This document shows positions 34,801 through 45,349 of a DNA stretch of 64,000 nucleotides, piece by piece. The notes under the pieces are model-generated. The model was given only the letters and a program-made list of their open reading frames with translations, was not told where the DNA came from and searched no databases. The first letter of the stretch is position 1. Every line of letters begins with the position of its first letter. The position numbers were made by a program, and so were the translations under genes. Source of the stretch: Boswellia sacra (taxonomy: Eukaryota; Streptophyta; Magnoliopsida; Sapindales; Burseraceae); contig SNVD02006975.1 in assembly GCA_013180625.2 (NCBI GenBank), positions 205,669 to 269,668 on the forward strand. The letters are read 5' to 3'.

Positions 34801-35698
34801 TCTCAAACTCTTCCATTGTTAACTGCTTTCCCGTCTGCAAATCACTAAGCCTATTCCACATTCCTTGTTCATTATACTCGTTTACAATAAACTCTTTCCC
34901 CGTATCCAAATTCTTTATCAAGAAAAAAGCTCCTATACTACTATTCGACAATATCGGCGTCAAAGCTCCATTTTCTTGAATGGACTTCCCGCTTCCACCT
35001 TCCTTATTCGATAACCTGATCGACTCCGGGTAGGGACATATTCGTGAATTTGGCGCCAATACAATTGATGATGTTCTTGTCAATCTTTGCTTCGATATTC
35101 TTCCAATCATTTCCTCTTTTCTTCGTTTATCAACGGATAATGATTCGATATCTCCCTCCGACCTTGAACGGACAAGCAAGACGGGGAAAGGAGACGGAGA
35201 CGGAGACTGCTGCTGAGGTTGTCCTTGTCCTGGAGAACGTGGCGGAGCTTCTTCTACTTTAGCTTCTTCTTTAACTTTACCATTTTTCACAGGCGCCGGT
35301 TGTGGTGCAATTACCTGCTGTGCGTTACCAACTTTGTTTGAAACGACTCGTTTGAAACTAACAAACTCTTTATTCTTATTCAACCCCATATCCTGCAAAA
35401 GCCGCTTTCGCCGTTCGTTAATAGAACCCGGTGCCATCATCCACACCTTGTAATCCGGCGACATGGAACCGGAAGTGGATGTGGGCGAGTTGGGGAAGCT
35501 TCGAAACTGATGGGGATGCACAGAAGACACAGCAGAGGCGAACGACATGCGGGAATCTTCAAAGTCGTCATCATCGTCATCAGAGCAAGAAGAAGCCAAG
35601 TCGGCGGAGGAGATTCGATCGAAGGTTTCGAAAAAGCGGTCGTCGTCGTCGTCGGCGAGGCCTTCCCAGGTCATGGTAAAAGTTCTTTTGCATTCCAT
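31823..35698 (-). CDS. WD40-repeat protein, WDR44-like, 952 aa, seven exons
   Basis: Minus-strand exons are 34079-35698, 33706-33796, 33445-33602, 33044-33095, 32872-32951, 32701-32794 and 31823-32586. All introns are GT-AG and in phase, giving 953 codons with the stop. The N-terminal ~410 residues are acidic/Ser-rich ([16 protein letters not shown], then a run of Asp) and mostly disordered, with a [18 protein letters not shown] block. WD repeats start near residue 420 ([27 protein letters not shown]) and go on through [72 protein letters not shown] and [15 protein letters not shown] Ser-rich insert precedes the last blade ([12 protein letters not shown]). Proteins of this type are scaffolds; animal WDR44 binds Rab11, but the plant role is unsettled. 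The frame is intact, so the gene is probably expressed. Confidence 0.93.
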
Positions 35699-36574
35699 GT
35701 TGGTAGGTAACGTGGGGACGAGGGAGGAGAGGAAGAAGGAAATGTGTGCTCTTTGGAAGTGTTTTCAATGTTTTGGGTTTTGTGTTTTTGGAAGGAAGAG
35801 AGAAAAACAAGGGGTGGTGGTTACCGTTATTTGATTTTGGTTGATTGCGATTGGATTTGTCTGGTTGAGAGTCAGTGAAGAGAAACGGTCAACGGGGTCT
35901 TTATTTATTATTTATTACATCCCTTCACGTCTTTAGTCTTTACTCAGCTTCGCGCGTTACTGCATCGCATCAATTTCAGATGTGCTTCTGCATGAATTCA
36001 CCACTCTCTAATTGCCACGTCCACACTTTTTAAATTCTTCCGAGACTTCCTTCTTATTCATAAATGATTGGGTCTTGGATTCTGTATTTTTTGGGCCGGC
36101 CTAGGCCCACTCACACCTAAATTGTTAAGTTCAGGTTCGGGTAGGGCCATTCCAGTTAGTAGGATAGATTTCTTCCCTCTCTGACCTTTAATTATATATT
36201 TTTCTTCCCTCTCAATTTTAAAAATTTCATTAATCTCCCCTATTATTACTCTTGGACATTAAAAAAACAATAATCACATCAATTTGTCAAGATTTTCATA
36301 CCAAATGATAGTAAGATCAAATGAAATTGTGTTGAAAAGAAAAAGTTTATGGAAATTTGGGAGACCATCCTCAAAATTGTCATATTGAACAAGAGAAAGT
36401 TCATTAACTTATGGATATTTAATAATTTAATCATAAAAACCAAATTTAAGCAAATTATATTAGCAAATCTAGTGTAAAATATCTAAAATTTTCTCTTTTT
36501 ATTATTAAAGCATTCATCTATTTTTTTTCCTTTTATTATTCGCTCACCCTTGTACTATAGCAAATTGCATTTGG
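35699..36574. other. promoter region of the WD40 gene, then intergenic
   Basis: The first ~250 bases upstream of the ATG are the likely leader and promoter. On the minus strand there is an A/T-rich AATAAATAATAAATAAAG stretch near 35900 that could serve as a TATA region. The rest is AT-rich without recognised features. Confidence 0.45.
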
Positions 36575-36590
36575 AGTATTCTTTCTATTC

Positions 36591-39500
36591 GCCCCTGATG
36601 ATCCTTTATTCAGTTATGAGATTTTCCAGTTTTCTATGATAGGAAGTTGGAATATTAGAGGCCTTAATGGCTTCTCTACGCAGCAGGCAGTTAAAAATTG
36701 GATTTCTAAGTACTCTTTAGGGTTGATTGGTCTCTTAGAGACTAAGGTTAACCAGCAAAACCTTGCTTCAATTGTATCGGATATTTGTCCTTCTTGGAAG
36801 TTCTTATCCAATGTCACTGAATCAACTGCATGTAGAGTTTTGGTGTGTTGGGATCCTACTTTGTATAGTTTGAGTGGTTTGCAACTTTCTCCACAGTGGA
36901 TCACTTGTCGGGCTACCAGATTATCAAATGGGGTTTCTTTTGGTTTGATCTTTGTTTATGGTTCTAACGATCCAGGTGTTCGTCGAAAGTTGTGGGACTT
37001 TATCAGAGCTCAGTCCATGGATTTTGGTGACTTACCTTGGCTGGCATTGGGTGATTTCAATGCGATTATACGCTCTTCGGATAGAGTTGGTGGGGATCAA
37101 GCTTGGCATGGTTACATGGATGAGTTTGGTCAGTGTATTCATGATGTAGCGTTGATCAGGGTACCATTTTTTGGGTTTCGGTATACTTGGCATAATGGGC
37201 AGCAGGGAGATGGTACTATTCTTAGGACTTTTGATTGGAGTTTTGGTAGCGCTTCATGGTTCTTGACTTGGCCAAACACAACTTCTGAGGTTCTACCACG
37301 GGATGTTTCTGATCACAGTGCTATGGTCATCAGATTTGGAGATCAACGTAGGCAGACCTCCAGTCCTTTCAAATTTTTAAACTTTTGGGCTGAACGAGAG
37401 GATTTCTTAGAGATTGTTCAGAGAGTTTGGTCTCTGCCTGTGGATGGGGATCCTATGTTTCGAGTCACACAGAAATTAGGCTTGTTGAAACGTGAGTTTA
37501 AAGCTTTGCATGCCAAGGATTCGAGCCACATCTCTAGTAGGGTTATTGAGGCTAGGGCTCAGTGGGCTGCGGCTCAGACTGCTCTAGATGAGAATCCTTA
37601 CTTCCTAGATTGTATTTTGGCTGAGAGGGACTTTGCTAAGCAGTATTCCCAGTTGTGTACGGATGAAAAGGCTTTCTTTCGACAGAGGTCAAGGATCCAA
37701 TGGCTCTCTCTAGGGGATCAGAATACCAAGTTCTTCTACAAGTCTCTGATCCATAGACAGGTTCAGAATCGGATTCATCAGCTCGAGGATGAGGATGGCA
37801 CCATCGTTACAAATCAAGGTGACCTAGGTCATTTGGCTGTAAGGTACTTTCAGAAATTGCTCACAGCTCCTTCTTGACCTTCTGTTGTAGATGCTTCTCG
37901 ATTTTTCTCTGGTAGAATTTCTGAGGAGATGCTGCCTTCTTTGGTATACTCTATTACTGATGATGAGATTAGATCAGCTTTATTCTCAATTCCCGATGAT
38001 AAAGCTCCAGGACCAGATGGGTACATCTCTCTTTTCTTTAAGAGGGCTTGGGACATTATTAGTGTGGAGTTTAAGGCTGCTGTGCGCTACTTCTTCTTGA
38101 CTTGTCGGATGCCAAAATGTGTTAATGCCACTAGGATTGCCTTGGTCCCCAAGGTTGAGACCCCGAGGACTATGAGTGACTTTCGACCAATCTCTTGTTG
38201 TAATGTACTCTATAAGTGCATCTCTAAAGTGATTGTGAATCGGTTCAAAGCAATCTTACCTGATGTTATTGGGAGCTCGCAGTCCGCTTTTGTCCCAGGT
38301 CGGAGGATCTCTGATGCCATCCTTTTGACTCAAGAGCTAATGCATAATTACCATCTTGGGTACACACCTCCCCGATGTGCTTTAAAGGTAGATATTCGGA
38401 AAGCTTTTGATATTGTCAGTTGGGATTTCATCCTTTTGGGGTTAAGGACGATCGGTATTCCAGAGTGTATGGTTCACTGGATTTTGACATGCATGTCTTC
38501 TGCACATTTCTCGGTGGCTTTAAATGGAGAGCTTCATGGTTTCTTTCCCACCTCCAGAGGTGTTTAACAGGGAGATCCGTTGTCACCATACCTTTTTGTG
38601 TTGGCCATGGAGGGTTTGAGTGGTATTCTTCGGGAGGCTTCTCAGCGGCCTGGTTTTCAATATCATTGGAGATGCCAGCAGATTTCACTTACCCATCTTT
38701 GTTTTGCAGATGATTTGATGGTTTTTTACAGGGCAGATGTGGGCTCTGTTAGGGTGGTCCATGCTGCTTTGCAGGAGTTTGCAAAGCTCTCTGGTTTAGT
38801 TATGAATACGGCCAAGAGTCATGTCTTCTTTTTCGGAGTCAATGATGAGGACAGAACAGTGTTACTGACCATCTTGGGTTTTCAGGTGGGGAGTCTGCCG
38901 GTTAGATATTTAGGGGTGCCTTTGATTAGTACCAGACTATGCCTTTCAGATTGCACTCCTTTGATAGAACGAATTCTGTCGAGGGTCAGGTTATGGACTT
39001 CTGCTGTGCTGACTTATGCTGGTCGTCTCCAGTTGATTAAGTCTGTACTATTTTCCATTCAGGTATATTGGTCCTCTATGTTCATATTACCGGCAGCAGT
39101 GGTACGGAAGATTAAGGGTATTATGGCTGCTTTCCTCTGGAAAGGGACCTCTTTGTCTCGTTCTGGAGCCAAAGTAGCTTGGGATTCAATTTGCTATCCA
39201 TTGAAAGAAAGGGGATTGGGAATTAAGCGAGTGAAGGAGTGGAATCATGCTGCTATTCTAAAGCATATTTGGAGACTTCTTTCTGACAAGTGCTCCACAT
39301 GGTCTTCTTGGGTTCATAAGGTGCTCCTTCGGGGTCGCTCATTTTGGCAGGTTCGGGTTACTTCTAGAGCCTCCTGGTCTTGGAGGAAGATTTTGCAAAG
39401 TCGGGATTGGTGTAGGGGTAAATTTGTCTTTTGTATTGGAGACGGATGTGATACCTCATTTTGGCAGGATTACTGGTTACCGCAGGGGCGCCTTTGTGAT

Positions 39501-40517
39501 TTGTTTTCTTTCAGGACTCTCTCTTCCACAGGTCTTCCCTCAGATGCAAAGGTCTCAGCTGTTATTCAGAATGGGGATTGGGCTTTTCCTGATGGTGGTC
39601 CGGTCCTTGGACGGATCTGGGACTCTATCAGCATCTGGCCTATGATAGAGATTCCTGACCATATTGTTTGGAAGGGTCACACCTCTGGTGTTTTCTCCAT
39701 TGCCTCAACTTGGGAATTATTACGGAGCAAGAGATCGGTAAACTCATTTCACCATCTTCTATGGTTCCCTGGCCATGTTCCCAGACACTCATTTATTCTT
39801 TAGCTTGCGTCATTGGGTCGTCTTCGTACTATGGACCAACTACGACGTCATGGCATGTTATCCTCTTCAGTTTATGTTCTCTGTGCTTCAGCAAATGAGA
39901 CTCACGAGCATCTTTTCTTTAGCTGTCCTTTCTCGTCTTCTGTATGGGGGGAGATTTCAGCTAAGACTCTCATTGTTTGGCCATCTTCTAGTTGGCTCTC
40001 TTTACTTCATTGGGCTTCTCTTCATCTTCAGGGCAAGAAGAATTTTGGGCATGTCCATGCACGGTTGGTCTTTTCTGCTACAGTTTATTTCCTATGGTGT
40101 GAGAGGAATGATCGTGTGCATCAACACCGTCGTCGGACTCGTCGTCAGGTGATTGATGAGATTTTTGCCTTGGTTCGCTCTCGGCTTCTAACCTTGGAGG
40201 CCAAGTATGTGATCACTCCTCAGCTTTGTGCCATATGGAGCCTTCGTCGTTAGTTTTGATTCTTGGATTTTGTTTTGTTTGGGCAATTGCGCCCCTTTGT
40301 TTTGTTATCTCGTTGACGTTAGTTTCTTTGTGGTTGGTTCGTGCATAAGTTTTGTTTGGGGCCTTTTGCTCTATGTTCTGTTTGTTTGTTTAGAGCCTTT
40401 GGGCTTTATTATTTCCTTTTGGACTTGTGAGTACTAGATACTCTTCTTGGGGCATGCCTCTCGTATCTTGTATAATTTTTTTTTCTTTTAATGTGAATAG
40501 TAATTTTTCCAAAAAAA
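36591..40517 (+). mobile_element. L1-type LINE, 5'-truncated, with 16-bp target duplication
   Basis: The copy contains only ORF2 and a 3' tail ending in A(8). It is flanked by AGTATTCTTTCTATTC at 36575-36590 and AGTATTCTTGCTATTC at 40518-40533, a 16-bp target duplication with one mismatch, as expected for target-primed reverse transcription. The left edge lies 45 bases upstream of the first ATG of the endonuclease, and no ORF1 is present. Confidence 0.9.
36636..40253 (+). pseudogene. LINE ORF2 (endonuclease, reverse transcriptase, zf-RVT), three stops in one frame
   Basis: One frame runs the full 3.6 kb. It has an apurinic-type endonuclease at the N-terminus (MIGSWNIRGLNGF, LLETKVN, WLALGDFNAI, SDHSAMVI), the RT core from about 37930 (DDKAPGPDGY, FRPISCCNVLYK, SAFVPGRRISDAI, CFADDLMVFY near 38700), and the C-terminal zinc-finger domain (FLWKGTS, ETHEHLFFSCPFSSSVW). 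Stops interrupt it at 37875-37877 (TGA), 38565-38567 (TAA) and 39801-39803 (TAG). No frameshift was found, so decay so far is by point mutation. The catalytic FADD motif is intact. Confidence 0.93.
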
Positions 40518-40533
40518 AGTATTCTTGCTATTC

Positions 40534-41500
40534 CATTAAATTAATATCAATACAAGATCAATTTGTCTTCTTTTTAAAGTTAGTTCTCTCCTTTTCCAAC
40601 ATGGGCATTTTGGATACAACTGGCAAAATTAATATTAATTCACATATTTATAAAACGAAAAAAGTTTATTCTAACAAAAAAAAATAACCTTATGGGCTGA
40701 TTGTTTTTTACTCTGAATGCTGAATTTAGCTTATTCTCAAACTTCCGATATTTTTATGATATTTTTGTCGCTTAAGACTTAATTTAACACATTTTTTGTT
40801 TGAATAGAAAAAGCTAAAAATTCTAACTTTTATATGAATGTAAGTGTATGAATCATTTATTACTCCCATAATTTTTTTTAAATGCACTTATAAAATTCAT
40901 TTATAATTAATTTATACATAGCCTAATATTTTAATTTAGAAAATTTATTATTTATTTATAATTTTATATTATGATTCTCTATATATTTTTAAAATTATTT
41001 TATTGTCATTTAGCTTATTTATATATAAAAAATTCTTTTAAAAAATAACTTTTTTTATCCAATTATACATATCTAAATAAATTTTGATATGCAAATATTT
41101 TTACTATATGAAATAAAATTATAAGTAACAATAATGTATATAAATAGGGATATATATGTAAAACTATTAGTTTTCAAACATTTCAATTTAGATATTAAAA
41201 AAATATATTATTCAGATTTTTATATTAAGAGATATTCATATTTTAATTTAATTTAGATCTATTCAGATTTCAGATAAAAAAAAAAATCGCACCCCCAATA
41301 ATGTCATAAATGATTCTTTTATATCTAATATTCTCATAAGTATTGGTGTTCTCCTCCACAACAATAGATGATCTCTATTAGGTTACGAAACATACCTCCC
41401 AAATTTTTTTGCATTTTAGGATTTTCTTTTTTATATTATATGCATGCATGTTCTTTTTAATCTATTTTATTGTGCGTCAATTCTTCCTATAATGTTATAT
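40534..41500. other. AT-rich intergenic sequence
   Basis: Very AT-rich, with long A and T runs. No coding frame, RNA gene or terminal repeat was recognised. Confidence 0.6.
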
Positions 41501-41943
41501 ATATTAGAACAATTATTATTTGAGGGTAAGACTTACAACATGCAATAGGGTAGGGTTATTTGTACCCACCTGTTTTATAATTTTATTAATACACCCATTT
41601 ACTAAATAAACCCCCTTATATATTTAAAATATTTATTTTGTTTTATATATCCACCCTAATTCCAAGTATATCCCTTATTAAATGCAAATGTTATGAATAC
41701 TTGATTTCCTAAATAAACCCATCATTTTAATATTAACACCCACCAAATAATTAACAATTCTCCTTTTCAAAAAAAAAAAAAAAAAAACTGCCGCTTCTTA
41801 CTGGAATTTTTCGCTAGTTCACCAAACATGCCTACCATGACAAAGATTACCTACGCTTGCATTGATTTCGTCTCGTGTTCACAAAACCGACATGCTCCTT
41901 CGCCTCTCTCCTCTTCTGTGCAATTTCCCCCCCCCCCCACCAC

Positions 41944-42548
41944 CAGTGGCGGACCTATGTGTTCGGCCTCAGAGGGCCCGGCCCCTGCAGCCCAAACTCT
42001 AGGTCCTTAACTATCATAGAAAAACCTTCATAGTAGTACTAAATATGTTAAAACTCTGCATATTGCCCCTTCAGGCAAATGAAAAAGGTAAAATATAATT
42101 TAATTCTACTATAAATAAATGATGATTCTTCATATAAATCTTCAAATTTCTCTTATTCACATTAATGATGAATTAATTATTAATTACATCATTTATTATT
42201 GATATTATAATTATCTTTTATTCATTTATTTCTTTTATTATTATTCTTGTCTCACTCTTAAGTAAAACTCTTTATTTTTCAGACTTTTTTTTTAATTCAC
42301 AAAATTTGTAGTTCCAAAAGGAAAATCTTTTTTCTTATTTTTTATGTCTTTTTTAATCATGACTTACACTTTTTAATATATAAATTATGTAAAATGCCTA
42401 TGAATTTTTCATCAAAATTGGAGAAGTTATAATGAATTCTTAGAAACTATATTTTAAGATTATAATTAGTTGTTTTCAACTTTTTTTTCATATATGTTAT
42501 TTAAGTAACATATTTATTTATTTTTATTTTCTTGATTTAGATTAATTG

Positions 42549-42602
<54 letters not shown>

Positions 42603-42752
42603 CTTCTTTTTCAAAATGCATAAGAGAGTTCATATTTGATTAATATTAGTAACCTTAAAAATTAATCAATTAAGATATTTCTCATATTTAAAATTTATAA
42701 TATAGTTTAATATTTCAGCCCCTCCAAAGCCAAAATCCTGAGTCTGCTACTG
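41944..42752. mobile_element. hAT non-autonomous element with perfect 8-bp duplication
   Basis: The left end is CAGTGGCGGACCTATGTG and the right end, read inverted, CAGTAGCAGACTCAGG; both continue into GGC..GAGGGG. Perfect flanking repeats CCCACCAC are at 41936-41943 and 42753-42760. The interior is AT-rich, contains the (AT)n tract and encodes no protein. Confidence 0.82.
42557..42601. repeat. (AT)n microsatellite
   Basis: An uninterrupted AT dinucleotide run of about 22 units inside the hAT element, likely length-variable. Confidence 0.95.
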
Positions 42753-43110
42753 CCCACCACTTCAATTGTGCGACTCCTTGCAGGGTTGCAGGCTCCAAAC
42801 CGAGCGCTGTCACTCTCTTCCACTTCTTCTACCACACTTCCCTTGTCTCATATCTTAGTTTTCATGGAATTTTTGTTGAACCTAATTTTAAACTATTTGG
42901 TAGATAACCAACTGAATGCAAAAGAGTACTTGATCACGAAGACTGAGATGGGTGTAAAGGTGGATGAGGACATGGGTATAGATAGTAAAAAATATTAAAG
43001 TTAATTAGGTTTTTTAAGACTTAATAGGGAATTTATTTAGGCATAATTTTGTAATAAAAAATTTAACAAGAAAGTGGGTGTCTTAGTAAAAAAATATTAT
43101 TTCATTTTCA

Positions 43111-44343
43111 CTAATAGAAGTTTTTCTTTAAATGATATTTACTGAGAAATATCAGTTATAATAATTGAGAGAATATGTAAAATAGTCTTGATACATTAAT
43201 ATTTTTTCTCGTTTATTTTTTAATTTATGATACATTAATATTGTGTCTCGTTTATTTTTTTAACAAATTGTTTTGTGGATCCATTTATCCACCATCTGAA
43301 AGTAGTACTTCAGCTTTTTATAAATTAATCTATATATGTAATGGATAACAAGAATATTTGTAATTAGCCAATACAACCTTTTTCTTTAATAAAACTGCAA
43401 CCAGATAATTAAAATAAACTTTAATTTATTGGAGCCAAAAGCTTCTCAAGAAGAAATCTGGAGAATCCTCTTTGGCATTGAGAACTTAAATGGCCTCTAA
43501 AATGGGAGACAAGAGAGTAACAGTTCCCATAAATATTCATAGTTTACAACGTAGTATTTTTTTTCACAGAGAACTCATCTCATCATGAAGGATGTTTGCC
43601 TTTCTCGGAAAGCCAAGTCGAAGATATATACAAATCTAACCTAAATCCTATAAATAGAAGGCCTCCAGCTAGGGATTTGGGCACACCTTATTTTGATAAC
43701 AAAGCCCCCCAACCATCAAACACAGCTACTACTCCTTCCCATAATTTATCTCTTTAATGGAATCCAAAGAAAAACTCTAAACTACAAAATTCACAAAAGA
43801 GAGAGAGAGAGAGAGAGAGAATAAAGTATGAACTAGTTGATCCAGTCTTGAATTCTACTCCATGGAATGGAAAGATAGAAGCTTAACGTTGATTCTATCT
43901 ATCTTTGAGAATAAATTCTCTCTTCTTTAGAACAGCATATATAAAACCTTGAGTACAAAAGAAGCTGGGGTACATCAAATTTGGAATTCTACAACTCTTC
44001 TTTTTCTTGGTCTGTACTTGATATTGATATCTTTTTCCAACTTTAACATTGCAGCTGCGCCATCTTAATTATTAATCTCTTAGACTAAGCTTTCACCACT
44101 CCTACCATGAAAATCTCAAGCTATGGCTCTAGCCTTAAGAAAAATAAAACATTAACTCAACGAAAATAGAAGAAAAAATAATTAATGTACATATATAATT
44201 TCAAATGTCCATCGTTATTATAGATTGATTTATATATAGAGAGGACACGATCGTCAATCTTACAAGAATAATGATAATAATCATAGTGTATCTACTTACC
44301 AAAATTGTAAGCAAATAGAGTAACCTGGGATGGGATGGATCTT
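43111..44343. other. 3' flank of the SMR gene and intergenic sequence
   Basis: Holds a (GA)n tract at 43799-43820 and, on +, a TATAAATAG at 43649-43657 without a recognisable downstream gene. The last part before 44344 is the likely 3' UTR of the minus-strand SMR gene. Confidence 0.5.
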
Positions 44344-44886
44344 TTATTCAATTTGGTTGGTTTCTTTTCGAGCTTTCTTGATCTTGCGGTGCAAATCGTC
44401 AAAGAGGGGCTTAGGAAACAGTGATTCAACTTGTTGTGTTAGATCAAGTCGAAGACTTCTGCATACGTTGGGTGAGGGTGATTTTCTTTTTGACTTGATG
44501 AGCTTTCTGGGTGCAGGTGGGCATTCTTTGATAACTGGGATTTTGTGGTTCAAAGATGTTGGGGTTTTGAATCCGTCGTCCTCTTCATCATCTTCATGGT
44601 CATGGTCAGTTGAGCTGAATCCTCCTAATTCTCGGCGTTTTCGTAAGGGAGACGTGTCGTGGTCCTTGCATTTGTCTTGTTTCTTGTCACCAATATCTTC
44701 AACTTCTTCTGCTGCTGTTACTTGTTGTTGATCATCACGAAGCTGTTCGGACTCGTTCTCAAGGTGAAATTCCCTGGAGGGTCTCTTCAAAATGTCGAAT
44801 TCCACGCCTTCTTGGTCTCCTTCAATGAGAAAGCTCTCTGAATTTGACATGCTTAGGAAGGAAATTTGGTTGAATTCTGAGTACAT
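44344..44886 (-). CDS. SIAMESE-RELATED type cyclin-dependent kinase inhibitor
   Basis: A single-exon frame of 180 codons starts MYSEFNQISFLSMSNSES. A second in-frame ATG 13 codons later may be the true start. The diagnostic part is DDGFKTPTSLNHKIPVIKECP followed by PAPRK, the conserved SIM/SMR motif of plant CDK inhibitors, preceded by an acidic run and followed by a basic KSKRKSPSP stretch. The C-terminus has RSLRLDLTQQVESLFP. Family members bind CDK-cyclin complexes in the nucleus and promote the switch from mitosis to endoreduplication, often in response to stress. The length is somewhat greater than many SMRs. The intronless structure is usual for the family. Which SMR it is cannot be fixed by eye. 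Confidence 0.88.
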   Translation of the reverse strand: MYSEFNQISFLSMSNSESFLIEGDQEGVEFDILKRPSREFHLENESEQLRDDQQQVTAAEEVEDIGDKKQDKCKDHDTSPLRKRRELGGFSSTDHDHEDDEEDDGFKTPTSLNHKIPVIKECPPAPRKLIKSKRKSPSPNVCRSLRLDLTQQVESLFPKPLFDDLHRKIKKARKETNQIE

Positions 44887-45175
44887 GAATTAAGGATACA
44901 TAAACTGGCTAGCTACTACAGCAATAGAACAGAAGAAGAAAAGAAATAAAAGGAAACGCTTTACAAGCTAAGCGAAGCTATAGCAAAGAATAGAAGAGAA
45001 AAAGATGGTTGTTATGTAGATCCTACATGCATGGAAGTAAAAGAATAAAATCAGCAAATTCACCATCTTTTGCTGTTTGTTGAGTGATTTCTCTGATGGA
45101 TTTTCTACTTTGCTTTGCTTTGTTTAGATTTATCAATTTTCCTCCCTTCTACATGACTATTATTACACTCTTCGG

Positions 45176-45176
45176 T

Positions 45177-45202
<26 letters not shown>
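45176..45202. repeat. (GA)n microsatellite in the SMR leader region
   Basis: GA repeat on +, hence CT repeat on the sense strand of the SMR gene, ~290 bases upstream of its ATG. CT-rich tracts are common in plant 5' leaders and core promoters. A second CT run is at 45323-45332 on the opposite strand. Confidence 0.85.
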
Positions 45203-45208
<6 letters not shown>

Positions 45209-45349
45209 ACGGTTTTAACAGCTTATGAAAGAAAGAGATTGAGAGAGTTGATGTGCATTGGATCCTTCGCCAAGAGGCTTTGAAAGCCTCCACACATTCA
45301 CCAACTGATATCACCTCACTCTCTCTCTCTCACTGACTATGAGAGAATT

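Larger units (their letters stand above)
41530..43110. mobile_element. candidate Mutator-like element carrying a gene fragment
   Basis: The outer arms are imperfect inverted repeats. The left arm, read on the minus strand from about 41660 to 41550, has GGGGGTTTATTTAGTAAA and GGGTGTATTAATAAAA. The right arm (about 43025-43095) has GGGAATTTATTTAGG and GGGTGTCTTAGTAAAA. Between them, once the hAT insertion 41944-42752 is set aside, lies a GC-richer piece (41810-41943 plus 42761-42890). It reads MPTMTKITYACIDFVSCSQN then VRLLAGLQAPNRALSLSS and looks like a captured fragment of an unrecognised gene. No target duplication was fixed, so the type and ends are uncertain. Confidence 0.35.

Noticed and set aside
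43649..43657. TATAAATAG as a promoter
   Set aside because: No recognisable gene follows within about 600 bases; a chance TATA-like site in AT-rich DNA is likely.
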